Source: Syncephalastrum monosporum B8922 (Eukaryota; Mucoromycota; Mucoromycetes; Mucorales; Syncephalastraceae). Taken from it: a stretch of 64,000 nt of DNA. Below the pieces are notes generated by a model, which had not been told where the DNA came from, searched no databases, and worked only from the letters and a program-made list of their open reading frames with translations. The position numbers and the translations under genes are program-made. Below, in pieces: positions 1-12,114 of the stretch (position 1 is the first letter of the stretch; each line of letters starts with the position of its first letter). The DNA is taken from NCBI GenBank assembly GCA_000697355.1, contig JNEN01000637.1, forward strand, positions 1 to 64,000, in the 5' to 3' direction.

Positions 1-1094
<1,094 letters not shown>

Positions 1095-1648
1095 TTTCCT
1101 TATGATAAATAAAAAAGGAAAAGGAAAAAGGAAATGGAAAGGGGTCCTTGAAAAACTTGCTGGGGTCTGTTTATGGCCCAGCAAAATTTTAGCTGCTGGC
1201 CAGGGCAGGGGGGTAAAAACACGACGACACACTCCGTCATATACATTTTCCCGAACACTCACCTCTCTCCACCTATTCATTCCACTAATCATTATTTTGA
1301 TTTTTGTAACCCACTACAAAGCAATGCTCCTTCTACTAGGACTCCTGCCTTGAGCTTCGTTATTTCTAGATAAACTGTTATTGTGCGTATTGGATGCACA
1401 GCCATCTTTTGTGAAGGACATAGCAAGCAGAGGGTCACAGAAGATGCCACATATCTAGCCACGTGCGTGTTGTACTTTATGACAATCTTGGCCAATGGCC
1501 AAGCAGAGAAAATTAAATAGAAAAGAGAAAAAAAAAAAGATGGCATACACTTTCTGGGATTTTACAGCCTGTAATTGGGTAGTTCAAATCTGGGCAGGTG
1601 CCGGGCTTTTATCTTCACCTTTGGCCCTGATCACCTTATATTATCTTT
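1095..1648. other. Divergent intergenic region between ATP2 and MTRR
   Basis: About 550 bases separating two divergent start codons, so it must hold both promoters. It contains A-rich and T-rich tracts but I see no coding sequence and no clear TATA element. Confidence 0.6.
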
Positions 1649-3976
1649 ATGACTGATCTGGCCGAGACGTATACGATCCTTTGGGCATCGCAGACCGGCA
1701 GTGCTGAGTGGATTGCGAAGAACATCGACTCCGAGGCCAAGCAGCGCGGCTACCAGGGCACTTGCCACCCCTTCGAGGACTATGAAAAGGTGAGCTCGAA
1801 GCTGTGCTGTCAAGTGGCATCAGCTCACCATTGCGGATAGGCTGGGCTCGAGAAAGCGCCTGTGGTGATCTTTGTCGCATCCAACACCGGCGACGGCGAT
1901 CCGCCGGATCACTCTCGCAAATTCTGGCGCTACCTGCGCAAGGTCAAGGAGCCGATCTATACCAACACAAAGATTGCCGTCCTCGGTCTCGGCGATACCA
2001 ACTACACCAGCTTCAACAATACTGCGAAGAAGCTGGAAAAGAAGTTTCGGGATCTGGGTGCCAAGGTCTTTTATGAAAAGGGCCTGGCTGATGATGCTGA
2101 AGGGTACGTTCAAGTGTGAAGTCTGATAATTACTTATGCATTGCAGGCTCGAGAACGTCGTGGATCCATGGATCGCCAAGCTGTGGGACGTCCTCCCGAC
2201 CGTCGTCAAGCGCAACGCCTCTGACGCTGCCGTGGATGACCTCGCTACGAAGGTCGAGACGATCGAGATTAAGCAAGAATTGGAGCCGTATTCCATGAAG
2301 GGCCGTGCCAAAGACCTGCCTCCGCCCGTGCAAAAGTACCTTGACCTGCCCAACTCGACCATCGAAAAGGCCGTCGCGGGCCATAGCCTCACGATTGACC
2401 GGACCGGCTTGGCATCCGGCATGCAACTCACCGGCTTACCGCGCCTCCCCCCCGCCTCCGCCCGTCTCACCAAAAAAGTACAAGGCGCTGCGGCCCCGCC
2501 TGCGTATCAGCTCACCCAGACACCTGCCCCCGTTGTCGAGTACAACCTCAAGCACGTTACGTGTCTGACCCTGCCCGAAGCGCAGAAGCGGACGCTGCAT
2601 GTGGCGCTCGACGCGCCTGACTGCGAGTTTGAACCCGGCGACGCGTTTGGCATTATCGCGCCCAACGACGAAACCCTCATTGAGGCCATTTTGAGCAGGC
2701 TCGGCGTTTCGGTTCAGGATGGCTACGAACAGCTGTACACTGTCGAAGGTGACAGTAAGTGGCAAGCCATTGTGCTGGTTTTGTGTGGATACTCAAGGAT
2801 TGTATAGACCTCCCGACACACCTGCAGAAGATGTCGGCCTTCACGCTGGCCGACCTATTGCGCTATGGTGTGGATCTGACCACACCGCCTCGCAAAGCGC
2901 TTTTGCGGATGCTTGCCGATTATACATCGGACGACCGAGAAAAGACTACCCTTCTTTACCTCTGCAGCAAACAGGGTAAGCCAAATTTTGTTTGTCATTC
3001 AGCCATCATTTCATGCTAACCACCCAAGAAAAGGTGCCGCTGCCTTTAATGCGCTCCGCGACCAAGTTCCCACGCTCGTTGATATCCTGACCACGTTCCC
3101 TAGTTGCCAGCCGCCGTTGGAGCGTCTCCTCGACGCGCTGCCGCCCCACCTGCCGCGCTACTACTCGATCGCCAACTCGCCGCTGAAACACGCGCACGAG
3201 ATCCACTTTGCATTCAACATTGTCGAGTATACCACACCTTACGATGTCCCGCGTAAGGGCGTCGCCACGCCCTGGCTCGACCGTTTGACAGGTCAGATCC
3301 CGGCCCGCGCCGACCATACGACCAAGCCCGTGCGTGTGCCCTCGCCCTCAGGGTCCGTTCCCGTCTTCCGCAAACCCAACGCCAACGCATTTGTCCTCCC
3401 GACAGATACCAAGCGGCCTCTGGTCTTGATTGGCCCCGGCACGGGTATTGCGCCCTTTATTGGCTTTTTGCAGCACCGCCAACAGCAGCGCAAGATTCGC
3501 GAGCAGATGGGGGGCGTCGGGCTCAACCCATTGCGGGATATTCGGAATGAGTTTGGGCCGATCTGGGTCTATTACGGCTTCCGCGATACGCAGAAGGACT
3601 ATTTATTTGAGCATGAGCTCGAAGAGCTGGCCCAAGACAAGACCATCACCCAACTCCGGCTTGCGGTCAGTCGCGCGACCGATCAAAAGGTCTATGTCCA
3701 GGACTTGCTGCGCCGCGACGCCGATGCCTTGTATGACTTGATTGTCAAGCAGGACGCAGCAGTCTATGTCTGCGGCGATGCCAAGGGCATGGCGAAGGGC
3801 GTCCAGGATGCCCTTGTCGAGATGCTTGCCCGACATGAACATCTAGAGCCCGTTGCAGCCAATAAGAAGCTGATGGAATGGACAGCGGATCGCAAGTATC
3901 TTCGTGATTTGGTAAGTAATACAAAGTTTTTCATTATGTTATTTTCTCACGTCCAAAATTCATGTAGTGGGCATAA
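1649..3976 (+). CDS. MTRR: Methionine synthase reductase (diflavin oxidoreductase)
   Basis: NADPH-dependent FMN/FAD reductase that reductively reactivates cobalamin-dependent methionine synthase. Exons: 1649-1789, 1841-2103, 2147-2754, 2808-2975, 3034-3911, 3968-3976; 688 residues, against about 698 in human MTRR. The FMN flavodoxin domain shows SQTGSAEW near residue 14 and SNTGDGDPPD near 61, where MTRR has STTGTGDPPD. LGDTNYTSF and VVDPWIAKLW are also MTRR-like rather than TAH18-like. The linker has LADYTSDDREK and TFPSCQPPLERLL, both matching MTRR. FAD binding: RYYSIANSPL; NADPH binding: IGPGTGIAPFIGF near 525; C-terminal YVCGDAKGMA. The last exon encodes only Trp-Ala-stop, supplying the usual C-terminal Trp. 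The gene implies cobalamin-dependent methionine synthesis, which most Dikarya lack (family knowledge). Confidence 0.95.
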
Positions 3977-4136
3977 ATGTAACTTCACCCCCCTCTCTAT
4001 GTATATCATACTGTTCCGTATTGCTTGTTACTTTTTTAGTGTGTTGTGTGTCTTCTATTACACTTTTGTAAAAAAATTCCCTTTTGCATTCCTATCTCGC
4101 CCTTTTGGATGATGAAGCTCGAAGAGCAGGTCGTGA

Positions 4137-6733
4137 TTAAAAGTTGGCCAACTGGGTATCGATGGCCTTCTGCACGACAGGATCGAGGGTACCTGCTGCT
4201 GCCACTAGAACAGAGAAAATAAAGAAAACGAGAAAACTTAGCCACCACCAGCAAAAGTCCCATCCTCCTCCAGTAACTTACCTTCTCCCTTGAAACGCGC
4301 CAAAAGCTCGGTGGTGTCAGCGTCCAACTGTCGCAGTTTCACGAGGCAGCGGAGCGCAAGGAGCCACTGAGCCTGACGCACATAGACCTCGAAGCCGAGG
4401 CGGTGGGTTGTCGGGTTGGTGGGCGCCAGGCTTTGCAGGGGCTTAACAAACTGGAGCGCATCTTCCAGGGGCGTGGTGGTCTGGGCGTATTTGGTGCCAT
4501 AAGGATCCTGGTCAACAGGCTTCTTGGGGTCCTTGTTGCTCTTCTTGGCCGCCTGTGCTTCCTGCTCTCGTCGCTCGGCCTCCTTCTGGGCGGCCTTGCG
4601 TGCCTTGGCGCGCGCCTTCTGGCGCTCGACTTCGGACATGGCAGCTTCCTCGGCCGCCTCGGCCTTGAGCTTGTCGGCCAGGGCGGTGTAGGCTTCGACC
4701 GCACCCTGAGCTGCACGGATATAATACGGGTGCTGCCGGAGGTGGTCCTCGAACCGGAGCATGTCCACATAGGACCGCAGGGTCATCTTGCGCAGGCAGT
4801 AGGTGTGGAAGTCAAACTGGTCGTCAAAGATATCAACGTAGAACTTCTCGATCGTGTGGAACTTCTTCAGGGCCCGACCATAGTCCTTCTTCTTGAGGTA
4901 GGCGAAGGCTTCCTCGGTGATAAACCACTGGCACTGCATGTCGATCAGGTCCTGGACGGGCGACACCTCCTTGCGAGTGAAGAGACCCATCAGCTGCTCG
5001 GCCCGCTCAATCTCGCCTGCGCGGAGCATGTACTTGGCGCATTTCGAGTTGATAAAGCGGTCCTGCAAGTCGAGCTCACGCGCATCGTTCACGGTCGCAG
5101 CCGCACGCTTCAGGTCACCCTTGTGTTTGTATATACGGCCCTTGGTCATGTAGAGCTCAACGACGGTAGGTGTATGCTCGATCGCGAGATCAATGTATTT
5201 CAGAGCCGCTTCGTAGTCGCCAACGTAGTCGTAGTGCTGTGCAATAAAGTAGTAGGTCCATAGCAGCACGGTCGGGATTTCCTTGTCACCCGAGCCAAAG
5301 GTGCCGTCCTTTTCGAGGCTCTCGCGGTAGCCCAACACGAGCTGTTCAATAGTAGCCTTCTTCTCGGCATCGGTATAGTGCTTCTTCAGGTTAATAAAGA
5401 TAGAGGGCACGCCCTTGCGGAGCGCGTGCTGGATCACAGCCGCAACTCGGGTTTTGAACGCCTCACCCGTCGCATAGGTCAGAACAAGGTCTTCAATGGC
5501 CTTGGACCGCGGGTATTCGGCCGCGAGTTCGGTCAGGAGCGTATACGCCTCGGCACGCTTGGATTCTGTATGTACAAATACAAATTAGCGCCTAGTTCTA
5601 TCCTATTTTTTCCCAGCATATATACGATCCATCATCACATTACCTTCGTCCAAGTTGCGCAGCGCCAGCAAGCACTTCGTGTAGCCACGGTCATGCGGGT
5701 TCTCCGAAATGAGCTTACGGTATTCCGCCTCGGCCTCGGCTTGTTTTCCCAACTTGGATAGGTAGAGCGCGCGCTTCTCTTGCACGCCGCGCGAATCGGT
5801 CACCTTGGCCTCGACTGCATCCAGATGGTTCAGCGCGGCGGCATAATCTCCTGTTTCTTCGATCAGCGTGTTATGGTACATCAGCAATTCCGACTGCTCA
5901 TAGTTTGACGGCATGTCCTGTTTGTCCATGGAAGTGAATATGAAGCCATGCGGGGTCTTATTTTTGTAGATCAAATACCTTGAGCGAGTCCTCGTGAGCC
6001 TTGAGCACCTCGGCAGCCGTGTCGGGCTTGCCAGCGAGTTGGTAGGCAATGGCAAGACCGATCCAGAAAGGCGGGTTCGTCGGCTTTTGTTGGAGTAGTT
6101 GGGTGCGGGTGTCCTAATGAGAAATCAGGAGTCAGCCATGATATCCCATCTCAGTCTGCTTCTGTCTATTACAATCAAGGCATCGTAATGACGCATCTGG
6201 GTCTGGAGCAGAGCAAAATCGCGCAGGATATGAATGTCGTTTTTGTTGTACTTGAGTGCGTGGGTGTAGCACTTGGCGGCCTCCTCATAGTTCTTGTCCG
6301 CACGGTGCAACAAGCCGTAGACGTGCCAACCTATCAAGTCAAATTCATGAGCCCATTCTTGTCTGCTGGATTTTTTCTTTTGTTTTCCTCTTACAGATAT
6401 GCGAGGTGAGGTCGTAACGGAGACCCTTCTTGACATAGTCGTAGCCCTCTTCTTTCTTGCCGAGGTTGTTGACGAACAAGCCCTTCATGGCCAATGTTTC
6501 TTCAAAGAATCAGATGCATCCTCTTTACACCAAAACAACCCTTACCACCGTGCTCGGGAAACTTCTTTAAGATGGTGTCGGCCAACTTGAGACCTTTCTT
6601 GTACTGCCGAGTCTCATAGTTTTTCTGACATGCAACCACATAAGACACAGGAAAGACTTTTGCGGTGGCAACATACCAGAATGTTCTTGAAAATGCCGCT
6701 TTCTTTAGGCGGGAGTTCGCGTTTGGCGTTCAT
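4137..6733 (-). CDS. NAA15: N-terminal acetyltransferase A auxiliary subunit (NAA15/NAT1)
   Basis: TPR-repeat scaffold that anchors the NatA catalytic subunit to ribosomes for co-translational N-terminal acetylation. Exons: 6733-6677, 6624-6546, 6499-6395, 6330-6173, 6113-5979, 5917-5644, 5565-4282, 4204-4137; 719 residues. It starts [19 protein letters not shown], matching the family LPPKE..LFK start. Conserved blocks include [53 protein letters not shown] and [11 protein letters not shown] charged Lys/Glu/Ala-rich segment follows, as in human NAA15. The final exon is chosen because reading on without the intron ends in GAGGG-like low-complexity coding, while the GTAAG/TAG intron gives a clean end. 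The C-terminus is roughly 130 residues shorter than human or yeast proteins. It is convergent with MTRR (160 bases apart). Confidence 0.95.
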
Positions 6734-9700
6734 TGTAAGGAGGACCCGATGATTAAAAAGCTACCAAGGGAAGAAAAAGAGAGATCGCGTCGGGCTTCCT
6801 TGTCGTAAGGCACAGAGACGACGTCTTGCTTGTAAAAATTGAAGTCTGTTTTCGTGACTTTCGCTTTCGCAGGCAGACCTCACAATTTGGTTGATTCTCA
6901 TTGTTGTCCGCTCATATATTTGATTCAGGCACTTCTTTACCCTTCATCACCCTGACTTACACTACTGGCATTAAGCATAGCCCACTTTGACTGTATTATC
7001 TCTTACGTGTGAACATATGTGGTGTAGTAAATACGGTGTCTATGGATATAGGCCAAAACGAAGTATATTGGGCAGCTACTTGCGCATAGCAGCGTTTCCG
7101 CACCGGCCCTTTCAACATACAGATTTCTCTATGCATCTAGTGCATGTGCCTTCACTGAGCATGTATCCCAGTGTCATTTCTTATGCGTTCACTCCGAACA
7201 GGTGCGCATATACATTTGACACTCTAACCGTACAACGGACGATTCTTCCGCGCGTGTATTAGTCTCGGGTGATACCTTTCAACGAACAGATAGGTATTCT
7301 CAACTGATAAACAAAGATTGCAGCGATATGAGCATATCTTAACCCAGTAAGTTCTCATGGGAAGATATCAAATCGAATGCGGACAACCTAATCCTTTTCT
7401 ATCTCATCCCTGGTAACTAATCGCCGGCAAAAAATATGTAAAAGGCGGGCAAACATGGCCTCATTTAGTTCCGTACTATGGGTCTGGACATTACAGTCTT
7501 TAGAACAGATCATAGCCGCGGCTCTCGTTGCATACATATACGAAGTATTATCATTCTATCATGGGCTGTAGATGCCTCAGCCATTTCTATACAACAGACG
7601 TAAAATATGCATTATCCCTCCAAGCGTGCGTAGAAAACCAAGCACTTTGCGTGCAGGTGGTGTGTTATACGTGGCTGAGAAAACGCTTAGGTTTGTTTTG
7701 CTCTTTTCCAGATTAGGCCCATCTTCCCAGAAAAATACAACAGTCGGTGGTGATCGAAAAAAGGCAGTAGACTGACACAGAAGAGCAAAACAGATGCGCT
7801 ACCTACGCGGCTATGTACTATTATTTGTGCATACTTATGCACACGCTGTCCAGGCATTAGACCCGGGCTGCCATCACGTCAGCGGACAGAAAAATTTCGA
7901 GGGGGGGGGAAGTTTGAGTGGGTTGGGGCGCGCTATAGGTAGGTGATGACTGATGATGAGATTTGCTGCAGTAGATGCCGAGGCGTTTGCATGATGATTG
8001 CATGATGCAGCCAAAGAACTTTTCCCCCTTTCCCGAACCAAGTTATTATGATTGGATAAAGGTAAATGGTGATTATGCCATCCCACGCTATGCTTACGTA
8101 CGAAGCCAGGGAACAGCCCGAAAAGAAAACAAAAGCGGAAGCCAACATCGTTCTGCCTTTCCATGATAACTGAGGAGGAAATTGTGCTATTGGCGGTGAA
8201 TTGGGACGGGTATTAAGATGTTTACCTAAGCGGATCTCATGGCTGATTTATTGTTGTTGAATTTTTTCCGACGTGTGGTTGCACTAATTACCGAAAGGCA
8301 ACACGCACGTGCGTGCAGGTAGGCGATGGTCTGGCAGCTCCGTATTTTAAGGGTCGGAGAACGTCTGGAGGCCCTGGTGTGGGACGATGAAAAATAACGG
8401 ATAATACCCGCCTCCGTTTTCACGAGCCATCAAGAGGGCAATAGAATGCTTGTGTTAGGGTGCGTCCAATGTGAGTGTCATCAATCAGAGAGAGGCAAAG
8501 AGAACAAAGAATAAAAGAAGCTTGTACCACCCGCCTCCCCCGCTTTCCCCTTTTCCCGTTTCCCTGGTTTAATCCCCCCCCCCACACCATACCCCGCGCG
8601 CGCATACACGAGGCCCTGACAATTACAGTTTCCTTGCGTAATTTTCCGTGACGATGTACACACGGCCCTGAATGGGCGTTTCACTTGGCTGTGAGAAATA
8701 TATGATTTTAGACACATCACGCACACACACACGTACACATACATATCTGTGCTTGTGTGTGAATATATGTGAGCCATGCACGAATCAGATGTGGGGTAGG
8801 CCGCGGGAAAAAAACACGCAAGAAAGCGGGGGGTATCCGTCATATCAGTTGACCCACCGAGTCTTAACTCTAAGACATATTTTTTATGGTTACTTTAAAC
8901 ATTGGATCAACTGATGGGCGATCGGTACCGGTTGGCTTGAAGGATATCTAATCGCTCCTTTTTTTATTATTATTATTATTCTAGATAGTATCTCCAGCCA
9001 TGGCGCCATGCTGATGATGGGACATCACCTATCACTTGATTCCACCTCTGTACATACGCTCTATAGGCTCTCCCTCTCTTTTAGGATCATCCGACCAATT
9101 CCCCTGCTTGGTAATTATTACAGTTTTATTTATGTGGTCTCGCGTTGGTTGGATAGATATTGCTGGACGGTACGGAGAGTTGCATGACTCAATGATCACA
9201 CTCCAGTGGCCTTTTTTGTTGGGGGTTTCAGGAGCAAGAAAAAAGAAAAAGGAAAAGAAAGAGAGAGCACTACTGTGCATATATGAATGTACGTAGCCCG
9301 GAAAAATAAAGCAGCATATCATCATAAAAAGATGGTTCAGCACGCTACGACGAAAGTAAATGGGGCAGGAATGGCTGGTATGCCAATGGCCCCTTCGGAA
9401 GACGGGCGCGCGCGCACATAGAGAAGCGTGGCGCTAACCATATCATGGCTTGTTATATAGAACAAGCAAGGATCACTTTTATTATTAGAAGGAGAGGCAA
9501 GGGATGCAAAATAGAAAAAAAAAGGGAAACAAGGGGGAGGGGGAGAGGATAACGTTTCATGATCCTTCCCTTTTGCTTCTTCTGAGTTGATCCTCCACTA
9601 CGTCCTTAGAGATAGATACCCGTTCCCCCGCTATATCAAGTTTTCCCCGTTGGTCTCCCTGATTGTGAGAACAGAGAATTACTCAAGACGGTAGAAAAGA

Positions 9701-10146
9701 TCTCAAATGGAAATGGATGGGACCAGCGGCTTGGGAAAAGAGAGAGGAAGGGTCCACCAAGACATTGGAACTTCACAGACATTGTGTGACTCGGTTCTCA
9801 CGCCTTAAACACAAAAATGATGGGACCATATGTCAAAAAAATTTATGTACAAGAATGGGGTATGTTTGATTTGATTGTCTGTGACACCTAGAATAGTAGT
9901 CAAGGAGCGAATAGGAGTTTGGTAGGTGTAAGAATCAAAATGAAATGCATCTACATATATGTATGTGTGTTTGTGTGTGTGGTGTAAGTTTGTGTGTGTA
10001 TATGATGGAGCAAAAGTAAAGTATGAAATATGATAATAAGCAAGTGCTGTTGTGTGTATGAGAGAAAGAGTGAGAGAGTATACTCTGTATGTGAGTGAGT
10101 GATAGGTGCTTTTTGTTGTCCGTCGCAGGAGAAACATCTTGCGAAA
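6734..10146. other. Long gene-poor region
   Basis: About 3.4 kb between the NAA15 start and the 3' end of the zinc-finger gene. It holds simple repeats, homopolymer runs (for example around 7903-7915 and 8573-8583), ATT triplet runs near 8960-8980, and only short open frames with no recognisable protein. I looked for spliced genes and RNA genes on both strands and found none I can support. Confidence 0.5.
9961..10005. repeat. GT-rich microsatellite
   Basis: Imperfect GT/TG repeat just downstream of the zinc-finger gene, probably in or near its 3' UTR. Confidence 0.7.
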
Positions 10147-10764
10147 TTAAAAAGGCATGACAGAATGAATGGAGGGTAACGGTTTGCCAATGGGCGGCAG
10201 CACGCGGGCTTGCGGGGGACGGTCGAGAATGTCAAGCAAGCTGTTCTTCGAAAAGACAAACGGCGGCGGCGATGGTTGTAGTGTGGGGTGTTGACACTGC
10301 AATTTCCGGGATGACAGTGCGGGAGAGTTCTCAGGCGTGAGCTCAGGCTCCGAATCAGAAGGCGCGAAATTGGAGCCAGTCGATAGTGCAGGTGAAGGTG
10401 GCATCTCAGGTTGTCTTTGACGACGTTGCTGCTGCGCTTTGGCACCCATCGCATGTGCTGCGGATTGTTGCTGTTGCTTTGTGCGTCTGCGGTTGGGCGA
10501 GGTGTGAATCCGGACGTGGCGTGTCAACTCATCCGAGCGCGAGAAGCGCTTTTCACAGCCCTGAAACGTGCATTGATGCGGCTTCTCGCCGGTGTGAGTG
10601 CGGATGTGGCGGGTTTGATGCTCAAGACGGTAAAACGATTTGGGACACATGGGACATTTGTATGGACGCGGCAGTTGGGATTTGTCGCTTTGTTGTTGGA
10701 TTTTTTGAGATGATGGCGTACTGCCGGCAAGGCCGAGCAGCGTTGATGCAGCTTGGTAGGCCAT
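10147..10764 (-). CDS. CreA/Mig1-type C2H2 zinc-finger transcription factor (short form)
   Basis: Single-exon gene, 205 residues. Two adjacent C2H2 fingers begin near residue 34: [25 protein letters not shown], here abbreviated by key pieces CPMC and [12 protein letters not shown], then [19 protein letters not shown]. The RLEHQTRH and RSDELTRH recognition helices are those of Mig1/CreA carbon-catabolite repressors, which bind GC-rich SYGGRG-like sites (family knowledge). After the fingers come Gln/Arg-rich and Ser/Pro-rich stretches and a C-terminal LLDILD...[11 protein letters not shown] segment that may be an effector region. The frame stays open far upstream, but the Met at 10764 is the first with a sensible N-terminus, and a TATA-like element lies about 105 bases before it. 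It is much shorter than Mig1/CreA of Dikarya (about 400-500 residues), so orthology is not certain. Confidence 0.82.
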   Translation of the reverse strand: MAYQAASTLLGLAGSTPSSQKIQQQSDKSQLPRPYKCPMCPKSFYRLEHQTRHIRTHTGEKPHQCTFQGCEKRFSRSDELTRHVRIHTSPNRRRTKQQQQSAAHAMGAKAQQQRRQRQPEMPPSPALSTGSNFAPSDSEPELTPENSPALSSRKLQCQHPTLQPSPPPFVFSKNSLLDILDRPPQARVLPPIGKPLPSIHSVMPF

Positions 10765-10868
10765 GTAGGAAAGTAGAACGTATAGAGACAGTAAAGAGTG
10801 AGAGAGCAGTTGAGAAAAAGATAAAGCACAAGAAAGAGAGGTGGGGTGCGTTTGTAAAAAGCAAAGGG

Positions 10869-10878
10869 TATTTATATA
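10869..10878 (-). promoter_or_regulatory. TATA-like element of the zinc-finger gene
   Basis: On the minus strand this reads TATATAAATA, about 105 bases upstream of the ATG at 10764. Assignment is by sequence and position only. Confidence 0.5.
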
Positions 10879-12114
10879 GCGCGGCAAGTCATTTCCCGTT
10901 TTGACACGGGTGGGGGGAGAGTTGGATGATGATGGACCAAGATACGTAAAAAGTAAAAAGGGGACATGGGGGGACATGAGTTCCGGGGGGTCCAAACGGG
11001 ATGCATTGACCGGCCGTCCAGATTCTGGCGATAACCACAAATGGAAATCCCTTACACGAATGTTCCCACAATCCATGCCATCGAAATATGAAGACCAGGG
11101 GCTTATCGGCCCACATCTTGCGCGCGCTCTCTCGAGAGGCTCTCTTATTCCCCCAACTATCCCCACATAATACACACCGTATCATACGCATTTACATATT
11201 CCAGCCGTCTTCTTCCTCTCTTCTCTTTGGTGTGTGGGGAATTGCAGCCTGTTTAGGCAATTCCGCTTATACCTCTATTATGGATATCATTCCGAATTTC
11301 GTCGCGTACTCGTCACATGAAAATCACCAAGTCAAATAAGGGTGTCTGTGCTGGTCTTGCCAAAACTGTCTATCACACGCCAAGCACATGCACGACGCGC
11401 GCACACGCACACGGCATTTACAAAGTAGGGGTCGAAAATACAAGAAAAAAGCTGCAGCGATCCATATTACTCAGTATATTTTTTTTCTCCACATACACAA
11501 CACATAATCATGAATATATACGAACGCACGTGAAACATCCAGCCACTTGCTTCTTTTACCTGTCATCTTCATTTTTCTCTGCTTTTGCTCCTTATCTCTC
11601 CTGGAAAAAAAAATTGATGATTTCATTCTCGTCATCATGAAAAGAAAAGGGGGGGGTTAAGGGATCGCTTGCCAATAAGGTTCACAACCACGTTCGGTGA
11701 CAGAGAGACAAAAAAAAGGTTATTCCACAAGCAAGGCACATACATGACAATTATAATATTCTCCGTGGACGGAGATTAGGGATGTGGGGGAAAGCATGTC
11801 ATGCGATTGATGTACACCTACAATCGTATACGCACACATCTTTTTTTTTAGAAAAAGGAAACTTTGGGGGGTGAGGGTAGCAGGTGAAGCGAAAAAGCGT
11901 TATGTATGTGGTGTGGGCATCATCATTAGAAAGTCACAGCGCAGACTTACGCACGCATGCGCTTTTTCGTATTGTCAAATACGTATACGTAGACGTAACA
12001 GCTGCTTGATCAGGCCGACTTTTATTCTATCCAAGTGAACTCGAACCGGCAGCAGCCGAATAAGAAAGAAAGCGCCCCTCCTTCTCCTATCTCCTTTTCC
12101 TGAAAAAACTATAC
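10879..12114. other. Divergent intergenic region before ATG7
   Basis: Upstream sequences of the zinc-finger gene (minus) and ATG7 (plus). It has CA-rich and T-rich runs and short open frames without recognisable products. No RNA gene is seen. Confidence 0.5.

Noticed and set aside
1570..1610. GTTCAAATC T-loop-like motif
   Set aside because: Flanking bases do not form a T-stem and no D-arm or anticodon arm precedes it.
1649..3976. Identification of the diflavin reductase as TAH18/NDOR1 or cytochrome P450 reductase
   Set aside because: TGDGDPPD, TSFNNTAKKL, the long linker with FPSCQPPL and the C-terminal region match methionine synthase reductase instead.
4403..5263. Long plus-strand open frame opposite NAA15
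   Set aside because: Mirror of a strongly coding minus-strand exon; no domain and no splice support.
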